Shown in pieces: positions 25,168 to 33,838 of a stretch of 64,000 nucleotides of DNA. The DNA is taken from the NCBI GenBank assembly GCA_025056455.1, contig JANWVY010000005.1, forward strand, positions 124,001-188,000, read 5' to 3'. This stretch comes from Bryobacteraceae bacterium (GTDB taxonomy: Bacteria; Acidobacteriota; Terriglobia; Bryobacterales; Bryobacteraceae). The number at the start of each line of letters is the position of its first letter. The first letter of the stretch is position 1. The notes beneath the pieces were generated by a model that was not told the DNA's origin, did not search any database, and was given only the letters and a program-made list of their open reading frames with translations. The position numbers and the translations under genes are program-made.

Positions 25168-25470
25168 ATGACCCCACCATCGCCGAAGATCGAGCTTGTC
25201 CAGCGTCCCGATTATCGTGAGGGCTACGCCAACAGCGTTCAAGTCCGCGCAAACCTGTGGGACTTCTTTTTGATGTTCGGCATTGTCCAACAAACAAGCC
25301 CAGATGCGGTGTCGATTCACAATTTCCAGGGCGTGTACCTCAGTCCGCAGCAAGCCAAAGCCTTGCTTAACGTGCTGCAGCAAAACGTGAAAGAGTACGA
25401 GGCAGCATTTGGCGAGATCCGGCTCGAGCCCCAGGCCGCCGCAACGGCGGGAGGAAGAGTGATCCAGTAG
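25168..25470 (+). CDS. DUF3467 family protein
   Basis: A small cytoplasmic protein of about 100 residues. The core IELVQRPDYREGYANSVQVR, the helix DFFLMFGIVQQ and VYLSPQQAKALLNVLQQNV match the DUF3467 family, whose function is unknown. The ATG at 25168 gives the usual N-terminus; an upstream in-frame ATG at 25135 lies inside the inverted repeat and has no ribosome site. No Shine-Dalgarno precedes 25168 either, so the transcript may be leaderless or nearly so, with TATCCT (25152-25157) as a possible -10. A gluconolactonase-like gene follows 37 nt downstream. Confidence 0.8.
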   Translation: MTPPSPKIELVQRPDYREGYANSVQVRANLWDFFLMFGIVQQTSPDAVSIHNFQGVYLSPQQAKALLNVLQQNVKEYEAAFGEIRLEPQAAATAGGRVIQ

Positions 25471-25507
25471 CCGTTCACAATGCCGATTGAAACTGGGTCA
25501 GCGGAAC

Positions 25508-26434
25508 ATGAACGCAAGTCGGATCATTCGTCTTGATGCCAGGCTGGATTCTCTGATCGCGTCCGAGGCGGCAGTTGAAAAACTAGCAGGAGGTTTTACC
25601 TTCACCGAGGGGCCGGTGTGGGTATCCGAGGGGTACCTGTTGTTCTCTGATATTCCCGAGAACACGATCTACCGTTGGAACCCCGGTGGAACGGTTTCGA
25701 TCTTTCGCAAACCAAGTGGCTATGACGGAAGCGATGCCTCTCCGGGCGCCTTCATCGGATCGAACGGCTTGACACTCGACGCGCAAGGCCGGCTGACGAT
25801 TTGCGAGCACGGCAATCGCCGGGTGACGCGGCTAGAACGGGACGGCTCGCTCACCGTGCTTTGTTCTCACTACCAGGGCAAGCGGCTCAACAGTCCGAAC
25901 GACGCCGTTTACAAATCCGATGGCGCCTTGTATTTCACCGATCCGCCCTACGGGTTGCCGAAGCTCGATCTAGATCCCGCAAAGGAGCTTGATTTCAACG
26001 GGATCTACCGACTGAAAGAGGGAGAGTTAACGCTGCTCTACCAGCAGATGTCCAAGCCGAATGGACTGGCGTTCTCTCCGGACGAGAAATATCTTTACGT
26101 CGCTAACTCCGATCCTTCAAGACGGTACTGGAACCGGTTTCCGGTTCTCGAGGATGGCACGCTGGGTGAGCCGGAGATCTTCGCCGACCTCACGGCAGAC
26201 GCCGCAAGTGGAGTGCCCGACGGGATGAAACTCGACGAACTCGGTAACCTCTACTGCACGGGTCCGGGAGGAGTGAACGTTTTCGCGCCGGATGGCCAGC
26301 GTTTGGGAGTCATGGTGTTTCCAGAGCAGCCGGCAAATCTGCATTGGGGTGATGAGGACAGCCGGACGCTTTATGTAACGGCGCGTACGGGGTTGTACCG
26401 GATCCGGATGAAAGCTCGGGGGATTCGCCCGTAG
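25508..26434 (+). CDS. SMP-30/gluconolactonase-like protein, no signal peptide
   Basis: A 308-residue beta-propeller protein of the SMP-30/gluconolactonase/LRE family. Motifs include FTFTEGPVWVSEGYLLFSDI, SNGLTLDAQGRLTICEHGNR, KRLNSPNDAVYKSDGALYFT, DPPYG and PNGLAFSPDEKYLYVANSDP. Glu in FTEGPVW, Asn in LNSPND and Asp in the ADAASGVPDGM region would be the metal ligands of the family. The N-terminus lacks a signal peptide, unlike the paralogue at 45.3-46.2 kb, so this copy is probably cytoplasmic. It would hydrolyse a sugar lactone to the aldonic acid; the exact substrate is unknown. ATG at 25508 is preceded by AGCGGA; a TTG at 25487 is a weaker choice. Confidence 0.88.
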   Translation: MNASRIIRLDARLDSLIASEAAVEKLAGGFTFTEGPVWVSEGYLLFSDIPENTIYRWNPGGTVSIFRKPSGYDGSDASPGAFIGSNGLTLDAQGRLTICEHGNRRVTRLERDGSLTVLCSHYQGKRLNSPNDAVYKSDGALYFTDPPYGLPKLDLDPAKELDFNGIYRLKEGELTLLYQQMSKPNGLAFSPDEKYLYVANSDPSRRYWNRFPVLEDGTLGEPEIFADLTADAASGVPDGMKLDELGNLYCTGPGGVNVFAPDGQRLGVMVFPEQPANLHWGDEDSRTLYVTARTGLYRIRMKARGIRP

Positions 26435-26503
26435 AGGGAAGCGTTTTTCGGGGCAGTGTTCTGGTCGGCGAAAGCGCCCAGTTGGGCATTTCGAGCTCGC
26501 GTT

Positions 26504-27670
26504 TCAGCGCACGCCCAAACACTCTTCATAGGCCCGGAGCACCTGTTTGGCGGTTCGTTCCCAGCTAAAGCGGCGGGCCTGCTCGAGTCCCGCCTTCACC
26601 AGCCGGCTGCGCAGGTTCTCATCCAGGAGAACTTCCTTCATGCCACGCGCAATATCGAAGACGTTTTCAGGATTCACGACAACAGCTGCGTCACCAGTCA
26701 CCTCGGGAAGTGAACTGACGTTTGAAGTCACCACGGGTGTGCCCGAGGCCATCGCTTCCAACGGAGGCAGGCCAAAACCCTCATATAGCGAGGGAAACAC
26801 AAAGGCTTCGGCCGTTTCGTAAAAGACCCGCAGGGTGTCAAAAGGAACGAATCCAAGGAAGCGGACTGCATTTCCTGTGCGTGTCTGGACGACGGTTCTG
26901 CGCACGTCGGGGAAACGTGAAATCTCATCTCCGATGATGATCAAACGGAGATCCTTATAGATGGGATGGTTTTCCAGCTCGCCGCGCAGCACGGCGAAGG
27001 CTTCCACTAGTCTGGGGATGTTTTTTTGGGGACGGATCGTGCCGGCATAGAGGAGAAAAGGGTAGGTGATTTGGTATCGCTCCAAGATGCGACGTTTTTC
27101 ATGCTCCACGATGTCCGGGCCTGCGGCGCGCGAATCAGCCGGAGGCGAGTGTTCAAAGAAGCGCGGATCCGGAGCATTTGGAATCACTGTCACATGATCG
27201 GGCGGAATATTCAAAAGGCTTTCCACATCTAGCCGGGTGGCTTCGGAGACCGCAAAAATGCGTTCCGCCCGCATCAATCCCCGCCGAAGCTGATAGCGGT
27301 GCAAATCGTTGCGCCAGCCCGAAACTTGTTCGAACAACAGGCGCGACACGTCATGGACTGTCACCACATAGGGCTTTGGCATCAGCAGCGGAATGTTGGG
27401 CAGGGGCATGTGGTGGAGATCCACCCGCAGACGTTTGAGGAACATGGGAAAGGCGAAATTGTCCCTAAATTCGGTGTCATTGATTTCGTAGTGAAGGATT
27501 CGAAAGTTCGACGGCAGGCCCGCAAGCAGGGAGGCGTCACGGCGGTACGTAATGAGCGTGTAGTGATTTTTATCGTCGATCTTTGCCAGGGCTTGAACCA
27601 AGTTCCGGATGTAAGTTCCGACGCCAAAATCGCGAACATGGCGCGCGTCCAGGGCGATCGAAAAGGCCAT
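26504..27670 (-). CDS. Family 4 glycosyltransferase
   Basis: A 388-residue cytoplasmic or membrane-associated GT-B glycosyltransferase. The N-terminal domain begins with IALDARHVRDFGVGTYIRNL and contains VTVHDVSRLLFEQ. The C-terminal nucleotide-sugar domain has LLYAGTIRPQKNIPRLVEAF, VRFLGFVPFDTLRVFYETAE and the EX7E motif region AFVFPSLYEGFGLPPLEAMA, followed by SGTPVVTSNVSSLPEVTGDA. This is a retaining mannosyl- or glucosyltransferase of the GT4 type; donor and acceptor are unknown. It is last in a run with rpiB and glyA, 11 nt after glyA. Confidence 0.9.
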   Translation of the reverse strand: MAFSIALDARHVRDFGVGTYIRNLVQALAKIDDKNHYTLITYRRDASLLAGLPSNFRILHYEINDTEFRDNFAFPMFLKRLRVDLHHMPLPNIPLLMPKPYVVTVHDVSRLLFEQVSGWRNDLHRYQLRRGLMRAERIFAVSEATRLDVESLLNIPPDHVTVIPNAPDPRFFEHSPPADSRAAGPDIVEHEKRRILERYQITYPFLLYAGTIRPQKNIPRLVEAFAVLRGELENHPIYKDLRLIIIGDEISRFPDVRRTVVQTRTGNAVRFLGFVPFDTLRVFYETAEAFVFPSLYEGFGLPPLEAMASGTPVVTSNVSSLPEVTGDAAVVVNPENVFDIARGMKEVLLDENLRSRLVKAGLEQARRFSWERTAKQVLRAYEECLGVR

Positions 27671-27681
27671 AGGCCTGAGAC

Positions 27682-28965
27682 CTAGCGGGTGATAGCAGGC
27701 TGGAGTTTCCAGGCGTAAAGCGGAAAGCGCTCGGTGAGCTGATGAACGCGGCGCCCCACGGAGGCAATCACTTCTGGTGAGTGCAGATTGCTCAACACTT
27801 CTGCGATCAGCTGCCCAACCTCTCGCATTTCACTTTCGCGAAAACCGCGCGTGGTGACGGCCGGCGACCCTAAACGGATTCCACTGGGATTGAGCGGGGG
27901 GTTGACGTCAAACGGAATCGTATTCTTATTCACGGTGATGTGAGCCAGATCGAGGGCTTGTTCGGCTTCCTTGCCACGAACACCTTTGGCGAAAACGTCG
28001 ACAAGCAACAGATGAGTGTCGGTTCCACCGGACACGATGCGGAAGCCTTGCTCGGCAAGCGTGGCAGCGAGCGTTTGCGCGTTGGCTACCACTTGCTTTT
28101 GATAGTTCACAAACTCGGCAGACATCGCTTCGAGAAAGCTAACTGCCTTGGCAGCAATCACGTGCACCAGCGGCCCGCCCTGCACGCCTGGGAACAGACT
28201 TTTATCAATCGCTGGACCATATTTCTCCTTGGCGAGGATGATGCCTGAGCGCGGCCCGCGAAGCGTCTTATGCGTCGTTGAGGTGACAATATCTGCCCAC
28301 GGGCACGGATTCGGATAGAGGCCGGCAGCCACCAAACCGGAGAAATGAGCCATGTCAACGAGCAGGATTGCACCCGCCAAGTCTGCAATTTGACGGAATT
28401 TCTCAAAGTCGAGAATGCGCGGGTAAGCGCTGCCGCCAGCAATGATCATCTTCGGCTTGTGCTGCTCGGCTAGCCGCGCTAGTTCTTCATAGTCAATTCG
28501 TTCATCATCCCGCCTCACGCCATAGGGAATGACGCGGTAGGTCTTGCCTGAAAAGTTGAGCTTGTGGCCATGGGTGAGGTGGCCGCCGTGCGCTAAATCG
28601 AGTCCAAGAATGGTGTCGCCAGGTTGAAGAACGGCGGCATAGGCGGCTTCATTGGCCTGGGAGCCGGAGTGCGGCTGGACGTTGGCATATTCGGCCCGAA
28701 ACAGCTTCTTGGCGCGTTCTCGCGCCAGATTCTCCACCTGGTCTGCAAACTCACAGCCGCCATAGTAGCGCTTGCCCGGATAACCTTCGGCGTACTTATT
28801 GGTGAAAACACTAGCTGTGGCTTCTAAAACGGCCTCGGAGGTGAAATTTTCGCTGGCGATGAGCTCGATGCCAGAGTTCTGCCGTTCCACCTCCTTGCGG
28901 ATGGCCTCGAAAATTTCAGGATCGACCACGGCTAGGGGTCGCGCCATGCGCTGCTGTTCGGTCAC
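27682..28965 (-). CDS. glyA: Serine hydroxymethyltransferase
   Basis: A 427-residue PLP enzyme that interconverts serine and glycine with tetrahydrofolate, feeding one-carbon metabolism. Identity is clear from [66 protein letters not shown] and the PLP-binding Lys233 in [13 protein letters not shown]. Length and motif spacing are normal. It starts 3 nt after the rpiB stop, so the two are coupled. The rpiB-glyA order is common in many bacteria. Confidence 0.97.
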   Translation of the reverse strand: MTEQQRMARPLAVVDPEIFEAIRKEVERQNSGIELIASENFTSEAVLEATASVFTNKYAEGYPGKRYYGGCEFADQVENLARERAKKLFRAEYANVQPHSGSQANEAAYAAVLQPGDTILGLDLAHGGHLTHGHKLNFSGKTYRVIPYGVRRDDERIDYEELARLAEQHKPKMIIAGGSAYPRILDFEKFRQIADLAGAILLVDMAHFSGLVAAGLYPNPCPWADIVTSTTHKTLRGPRSGIILAKEKYGPAIDKSLFPGVQGGPLVHVIAAKAVSFLEAMSAEFVNYQKQVVANAQTLAATLAEQGFRIVSGGTDTHLLLVDVFAKGVRGKEAEQALDLAHITVNKNTIPFDVNPPLNPSGIRLGSPAVTTRGFRESEMREVGQLIAEVLSNLHSPEVIASVGRRVHQLTERFPLYAWKLQPAITR

Positions 28966-28968
28966 TCG

Positions 28969-29427
28969 CTAAGCTCCTTCCTTCGATACGCCTTGTTCGA
29001 TGGCGCGAATTTTTTCAATGCGGCGCTCATGACGGCCACCGTCAAAGGGCGTAGTCAGAAACACATCCACAATCTCAGCCGCCTTGTCTTCCGGAGTGAA
29101 TTTCGCGCCAAGCGCCAAGATATTGGCGTCATTGTGGCGGCGCGCCAGCTCGGCCATTTCGCGGTCCACCACGACAGCGGCGCGAATTCCAGGGATTTTA
29201 TTGGCGGCAATTGACATTCCCACCCCAGTCCAGCAAATCAGCAAACCCCGGTCCGCTCTGTTCTGGCGAACGTCTTCAGCGACCGCAGCGGCATAGTCGG
29301 GATAATCCGTCGAGACGTTGCTCGAAGTGCCATGGTCCACCACTTCATAACCGTCGGCTTCAAGCTTTTGACGCAATTTTTCTTTCAGGGCGAAACCGGC
29401 GTGATCGGCGCCGAGAGAGATTTTCAT
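28969..29427 (-). CDS. rpiB: Ribose-5-phosphate isomerase B
   Basis: A 152-residue enzyme of the RpiB/LacAB family that interconverts ribose 5-phosphate and ribulose 5-phosphate in the pentose phosphate pathway. It begins with KISLGADHAGFALKEKLRQ and has the active-site Cys65 in LLICWTGVGMSIAANKIPGI and the base region REMAELARRHNDANILALGA. In E. coli RpiB the active-site loop reads CGTG; here the Gly is Trp (CWTG). The other catalytic and phosphate-binding residues look intact. First gene of the rpiB-glyA-glycosyltransferase run. Confidence 0.95.
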   Translation of the reverse strand: MKISLGADHAGFALKEKLRQKLEADGYEVVDHGTSSNVSTDYPDYAAAVAEDVRQNRADRGLLICWTGVGMSIAANKIPGIRAAVVVDREMAELARRHNDANILALGAKFTPEDKAAEIVDVFLTTPFDGGRHERRIEKIRAIEQGVSKEGA

Positions 29428-29460
29428 TCCGAATGCCCAGCCGTGCTACCAGTCTATCAC

Positions 29461-29504
29461 CCCTCCGGTAGCGAGCTTTTCCCCCTCTCGGACTACCGGG
29501 AGGG
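29461..29504. repeat. Long imperfect hairpin in the rpiB leader
   Basis: CCCTCCGGTAG (29461-29471) pairs with CTACCGGGAGGG (29493-29504) with one bulge. An inner CGAG/CTCG pair (29472-29475 and 29487-29490) extends the stem. The hairpin lies 34-77 bases upstream of the rpiB ATG, inside its likely leader. It has no clear U-tract on either strand. Confidence 0.5.
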
Positions 29505-29534
29505 TTGTTCTGGTGGCGTGCGGACGTTTGGGCT

Positions 29535-29550
29535 GTCCAGCGGGCTGGAC
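29535..29550. repeat. Short perfect hairpin GTCCAG/CTGGAC
   Basis: GTCCAG (29535-29540), a CGGG loop and CTGGAC (29545-29550). It is the middle one of three dyad elements between the divergent rpiB and receptor genes. Confidence 0.4.
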
Positions 29551-29573
29551 GACTAGGTAGGATGCAGTCTAAA

Positions 29574-29585
29574 TCTCGATCGAGA
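29574..29585. promoter_or_regulatory. 12-bp perfect palindrome, operator candidate
   Basis: TCTCGATCGAGA is fully self-complementary. It lies 24 bases upstream of the -35 candidate of the receptor gene and is placed to affect both divergent transcripts. The size fits a dimeric repressor half-site pair, but no regulator gene is nearby. Confidence 0.4.
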
Positions 29586-29608
29586 ATGCCAAAAATCCTG
29601 ATCGAGCT

Positions 29609-29635
29609 ATTGACTCAACCCTACACAAGGTATAA
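29609..29635 (+). promoter_or_regulatory. Candidate promoter of the Oar-like receptor gene
   Basis: TTGACT (29609-29614) and TATAAC (29630-29635) match both sigma-70 boxes at 5 of 6 positions, but with a short 15-nt spacer. The start would fall near 29642, giving a leader of about 34 nt before the GGGAGG ribosome site and the ATG at 29676. Confidence 0.45.
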
Positions 29636-29675
29636 CGTGCAGGAAACGGGGAGAACAGCTGATTGGGAGGTGCGT

Positions 29676-32600
29676 ATGCGCTGGGCGCGTTTAGGTTTAC
29701 TGTTTGCTCTGCCGTATGCCTCATGGGGCCAGACAACTTTTGCCACCATCACGGGAACGGTTCAGGATCCAGCTGGGGCAGTGATCCCCGGTGTGACCAT
29801 CACCGTCACCAACACGGCCACGAATATCCAGACCAGTACAGTGTCAAACGAACTTGGCGTGTACACACTCGCCCAGCTCAAGGAGGGTACCTACACCTTG
29901 CGGGCCAAAGGAGCGGGTTTTCGGGAGTACGTGGCCAACGACATTGTTCTCGTTGCTCGTGACTACCGGCGCCTGGACATTGAGCTCAGCGTTGGCACTG
30001 TCGAGACTTCGGTGGAAGTAAAAGCCGGTGCAACGCTCATTGAAACGGAATCGGCGCGCATTTCGGATACTAAGACCGCTGAGATTTTGAAGTCGATTCC
30101 CTTAAACACACGAGGCATCTGGGCATTTCTGGCGCTGTCTCCCGCAGTCCTCCAGGCTGGCAGCGGCTCCTCCACGATCCGCTTTGCCGGCAGCCGCACC
30201 AATCAGTCCAACTGGGCGATTGACGGAACTACCATGAGCGATGGCGTAAGCCAGACCCAGATCGGGCCTCTGGCCAACTATATCGAGTCCTTTCAAGAGA
30301 TCAAGATCGATGTGTCGAACAACACCGCGGAGTTCGGAACGATCGGTCAGGTGACGATGATCTCCAAGTCTGGCACCAATCAATTCCGAGGCGTGATTTT
30401 TGATTACTATTCGACCCCGTGGTTCCGTGCCCGCAACCCGTTCGCCCTTGCGCGGGGAACGGGCGTCAGCCATGCGCCAGGTTTTACTGCGGGTGGGCCT
30501 GTACTGATTCCGAAACTGTACAACGGTCGAAACAAAACGTTCTTTTTCTACTCCTTTGAGACCAGCCGGGGCAGCCCCCAGAATCCCTTGCTTAATCCTA
30601 CGGTCGCGCCCGCGCCGTGGCGCACGGGCGATTTCTCGGCAATCAATGCGCCGATCCGGGATCCGTTCGGAGGCAACGCGCCTTTCCCCGGGAGCCGCAT
30701 CCCTGCCTCGCGGCTCAATCCAACTGCAATCCGGATCCAGGACCGTTTTTTCCCCTTGCCAAATTTTGATTTCTCTCCCGATGTCCGTCCCCAAAATTAC
30801 CGCGAGAATAAGATTCAGCCCTTTGTGCCATCCACGTACTGGACGGTGCGAGGAGATCACCGTTTCTCCGATAAGGATTCGATCTTCGTGCGGTTCACGA
30901 CGCAAGATCTAGTGGCGCAGTCCTGGCAAGGAAATCTCCCAACGATTGGGAAGCATTATCAGCACCGCTACAACTACGCCCTAACAGGAGCTTATACGCA
31001 CACCTTTAAGCCCACTCTGATTAACGAGTTTCGTTATGGTTTTGCGTTCAACAACAACACCATCGCCGCACCGTTAAATGGAAACCAGCTCATTCGGGAG
31101 CTTGGCTTAACGGGTTTGGCGCCGGGAATTCCGGATAATTTAACCGGTATTTTCAAGTTGAGCTGGACGGGAATTGGATTGACGGGTTTGACGAGCTTGG
31201 ATCATCGCAACCCGGGGTTCTTGAATTTCCTCCAGGAATTTCAGGATCACATTAGCTGGTTCCGCGGAAGACACAGCTTAAAGTTGGGGGCCAACATTGG
31301 CCGAATTGAGTGGGACGATCAAGCGGCCCATCCCAGCCTCTTTGGAAATCTCAACTTCTCGAATCGTTTCACTGGCCATCCTTACGCCGACTTTTTACTG
31401 GGTACTCCTACGACGGCCAACCGCGCGTTTGCTCCTGTTCGAATTGACCGGCTGCGATACCAATACGACTTTTTTGTCGCGGACGATTTCAAAGTGACTC
31501 CCCGCCTCACGCTGAATTTAGGGCTGCGCTATGAGTACCATCCCGTCTGGACCGAACAGGGCGGGTTAGGGTCGATGTTTGATATTGGATCCGGAAAGAT
31601 TGTGGTGCAGAATGGCTCGCTTTCGAAGGTCAGTCCTCTGATGCCGCGCGACTATGTGGACGTCGTGGAGGCGAAGAGCCTCGGCCTGCCCGGCGCCACC
31701 ATCATCCGGGCGGATCGAAACAACTTCGCGCCCCGTTTTGGGGTTGCTTGGCGCCCGTTTGGCAACCGTACAGTATTTCGCGGCGGCTTCGGTATTTACT
31801 TCGATGTGGTTCCCCGCAACATCAACCATGGCGGTGTTCCCTTCGTACTCTTGGAGCCAACCTACACCAACCCTTTAGAAAACCCAGTTGTGATCCTGCC
31901 AAGTGTATTCCCTGCGACGGGGAGTGGCGGCCCCAGCACAGTCGGGATTCCCGCCGCAGTGAACACCAGTCTCAAGATCCCGTATTCGATGCAGTACAAC
32001 GTGACGATTGAACATTCGCGCTGGGATACCGGATTCCGCGTGAGCTACATTGGTACCAATACGCGTCAAGGGGACTGGGCCTACGACATTAACGCGCCCC
32101 TGCCTGACAACCGGCCTTACGTGGACAAACCGCGACTGTTTCCGCGTTATCCGGGAATTAGCTACTTCACCAATGGAGCTGGCCATCAGTATCACAGCTT
32201 GACTCTTGAGGCGGAGCGGCAGATGGCGCGAGGCCTCTACTTCCAAGCTTCTTGGGTGTGGGCTCGCGATATCGGCGACCTTGAGCGGGGCGGTGCTCCG
32301 GAGAACCCCTATGATCGGCGGCGCGAACGCGCCGTTTGGGAGGACATTCCGACGCACCGGTTCACCTCGAATCTTTTCTACCAGTTGCCTTTTGGCCGGG
32401 GGCGTCCCTTCGGCAGATCGGTCAATAAGTGGGTCAATCTGGCTCTTGGCGGCTGGGACATCAGCGCCATTTATAGCTACTACTCGGGGCAATTTCTCAC
32501 TCCGTTTTGGACCGGGCCCGATCCGGTTGGAATCGCCTTCTCTCCCTCCCGAACGCCCGCCAATGTCACATTGCGTCCCGACCACTTGCGCAATGCGAAT

Positions 32601-32975
32601 CTTCCGGCTGATCAACGTTCACTCAACCGGTGGTTTGATCCCACTGCCTTTGGCCGCCTAGACCCGCCTGCCGGTGTCGCACAGCTCGGCCGTTTTGGCA
32701 CCTCCGCGAAGGGTGTAATCAAGGGCCCAGACGTCAACGCGCTTCACGCTGGGCTTTTTAAAACCTTCTTCATTCGAGAAAACGGACCTCTGCTGCGATG
32801 GGAAATCACAGCGACCAACCTGCCCAATCACCCGAACTACAGTAACCCAGGGACGAACATCGTACAAACAGCGGCGGTGGGGGTGATCAGTGGCGTTGGC
32901 GGCGTCAATGGCGCCTCTACTGGGGATCAGCCCGGCGCTCGCGCCTTCCGCATGGGTCTGCGCTTCGAGTGGTAG
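29676..32975 (+). CDS. Oar-like TonB-dependent outer-membrane receptor with carboxypeptidase-regulatory domain
   Basis: A 1099-residue outer-membrane protein. A signal peptide (MRWARLGLLFALPYASWGQ) precedes a carboxypeptidase-regulatory-like domain (ATITGTVQDPAGAVIPGVTI, YTLAQLKEGTYTLRAKGAGF), then a plug region (SSTIRFAGSRTNQSNWAIDG) and a large beta-barrel ending in FRMGLRFEW. This is the CarboxypepD_reg/TonB receptor form that is greatly expanded in Acidobacteria. Such receptors probably import polysaccharide fragments or other large nutrients, but the ligand is unknown. GGGAGG at 29665-29670, 5 nt upstream, sets the ATG at 29676. It lies divergent from rpiB and upstream of thiD, with no obvious functional link. 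Confidence 0.9.
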   Translation: MRWARLGLLFALPYASWGQTTFATITGTVQDPAGAVIPGVTITVTNTATNIQTSTVSNELGVYTLAQLKEGTYTLRAKGAGFREYVANDIVLVARDYRRLDIELSVGTVETSVEVKAGATLIETESARISDTKTAEILKSIPLNTRGIWAFLALSPAVLQAGSGSSTIRFAGSRTNQSNWAIDGTTMSDGVSQTQIGPLANYIESFQEIKIDVSNNTAEFGTIGQVTMISKSGTNQFRGVIFDYYSTPWFRARNPFALARGTGVSHAPGFTAGGPVLIPKLYNGRNKTFFFYSFETSRGSPQNPLLNPTVAPAPWRTGDFSAINAPIRDPFGGNAPFPGSRIPASRLNPTAIRIQDRFFPLPNFDFSPDVRPQNYRENKIQPFVPSTYWTVRGDHRFSDKDSIFVRFTTQDLVAQSWQGNLPTIGKHYQHRYNYALTGAYTHTFKPTLINEFRYGFAFNNNTIAAPLNGNQLIRELGLTGLAPGIPDNLTGIFKLSWTGIGLTGLTSLDHRNPGFLNFLQEFQDHISWFRGRHSLKLGANIGRIEWDDQAAHPSLFGNLNFSNRFTGHPYADFLLGTPTTANRAFAPVRIDRLRYQYDFFVADDFKVTPRLTLNLGLRYEYHPVWTEQGGLGSMFDIGSGKIVVQNGSLSKVSPLMPRDYVDVVEAKSLGLPGATIIRADRNNFAPRFGVAWRPFGNRTVFRGGFGIYFDVVPRNINHGGVPFVLLEPTYTNPLENPVVILPSVFPATGSGGPSTVGIPAAVNTSLKIPYSMQYNVTIEHSRWDTGFRVSYIGTNTRQGDWAYDINAPLPDNRPYVDKPRLFPRYPGISYFTNGAGHQYHSLTLEAERQMARGLYFQASWVWARDIGDLERGGAPENPYDRRRERAVWEDIPTHRFTSNLFYQLPFGRGRPFGRSVNKWVNLALGGWDISAIYSYYSGQFLTPFWTGPDPVGIAFSPSRTPANVTLRPDHLRNANLPADQRSLNRWFDPTAFGRLDPPAGVAQLGRFGTSAKGVIKGPDVNALHAGLFKTFFIRENGPLLRWEITATNLPNHPNYSNPGTNIVQTAAVGVISGVGGVNGASTGDQPGARAFRMGLRFEW

Positions 32976-33042
32976 GCTTCTGGTTCTGCTCTTTCGCCGC
33001 CTCAAGTCGCCAAACGAAGGTCGGCCTCCGTAACCTAGAAGT

Positions 33043-33831
33043 GTGTACCCGGTAGCTCTTACTATTGCCGGCTCTGACCCAAGTGGCGGGGCCGGCGTTC
33101 AAGCAGACCTCAAAACATTTCATCAGTTCGGCGTCTACGGCGAGGCGGTCCTCACGCTAATCACCGTGCAGAACACCCAGCGCGTGGATCGCGTGGAATG
33201 CCTGGATCCGCGTTTAGTCACCGAACAGATCGATGCTGTCATCCAGGATATTCCCCCTAGGGCTGCCAAGACGGGCGCACTGGGAAATCACCACATCGTG
33301 GAAGCTGTGGCTCAGCGGGCTCGAAGTTTCAGCTTTCCCCTTGTTGTGGACCCAGTCATGATCAGCAAGCACGGCGCTCCTCTCATGACCCGCGAGGCGC
33401 AGCAAATGTTGCAACGTGTACTGCTGCCATGCGCCTGGCTCCTGACTCCAAATCTCCACGAGGCTTCTGCTCTTGCTGGTTTCGAAATCACGAGCCTCGA
33501 GGACATGGCCCGAGCGGCCGAAAAAATTCGGGGTCTTGGCGCTCGGAATGTGCTGGTCAAGGGCGGTCATTTGACGGGGAAAGCAGCCGACTGGCTTCTT
33601 TTGGAAAACGGCGAGAGCTTAGTGTTCGAGTCCGAACGGATCATCACCCCGCACACTCACGGCACGGGGTGTACTTATTCGGCAGCGATCACCGCCAGCC
33701 TCGCCATCGGACTTCCGTTGCCGGAGGCCATACGCCGGGCCAAAGCTTTTATAACAGAGGCAATCCGCTCGAATCCTGGTCTTGGGGGAGGGTCCGGGCC
33801 TGTCAACCACCATGCCCCGGTGAAGGGTTGA
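33043..33831 (+). CDS. thiD: Hydroxymethylpyrimidine/phosphomethylpyrimidine kinase
   Basis: A 262-residue ribokinase-fold enzyme that phosphorylates HMP and then HMP-phosphate in thiamine synthesis. Motifs: ALTIAGSDPSGGAGVQADLK at the start, PLVVDPVMISKHGAPLM, LTPNLHEASALAG and the anion-hole and catalytic region THGTGCTYSAAITASLAIG. Length is normal. The start is GTG at 33043, 67 nt after the receptor gene. No other thiamine genes are nearby, so it is a stand-alone copy. Pyridoxal kinase-like activity is known in some relatives but less likely. Confidence 0.95.
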   Translation: MYPVALTIAGSDPSGGAGVQADLKTFHQFGVYGEAVLTLITVQNTQRVDRVECLDPRLVTEQIDAVIQDIPPRAAKTGALGNHHIVEAVAQRARSFSFPLVVDPVMISKHGAPLMTREAQQMLQRVLLPCAWLLTPNLHEASALAGFEITSLEDMARAAEKIRGLGARNVLVKGGHLTGKAADWLLLENGESLVFESERIITPHTHGTGCTYSAAITASLAIGLPLPEAIRRAKAFITEAIRSNPGLGGGSGPVNHHAPVKG

Positions 33832-33838
33832 ATTCCCA

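Noticed and set aside
26476-26487. Terminator between the convergent SMP-30 and glycosyltransferase genes
   Set aside because: GCCCAGTTGGGC gives only a 4-bp stem with a tetraloop and no T-run, too weak to call.
29420-29600. ZTP riboswitch upstream of rpiB-glyA
   Set aside because: Only the 3' CTGGGCA part resembles the consensus. The conserved upstream half is absent at the right distance, so it is reported only as an unidentified leader structure.
30102-30905. 267-codon antisense frame in the Oar-like receptor gene
   Set aside because: The receptor frame is continuous and motif-rich; the antisense product is Arg-rich and low in hydrophobic structure, typical of a shadow.
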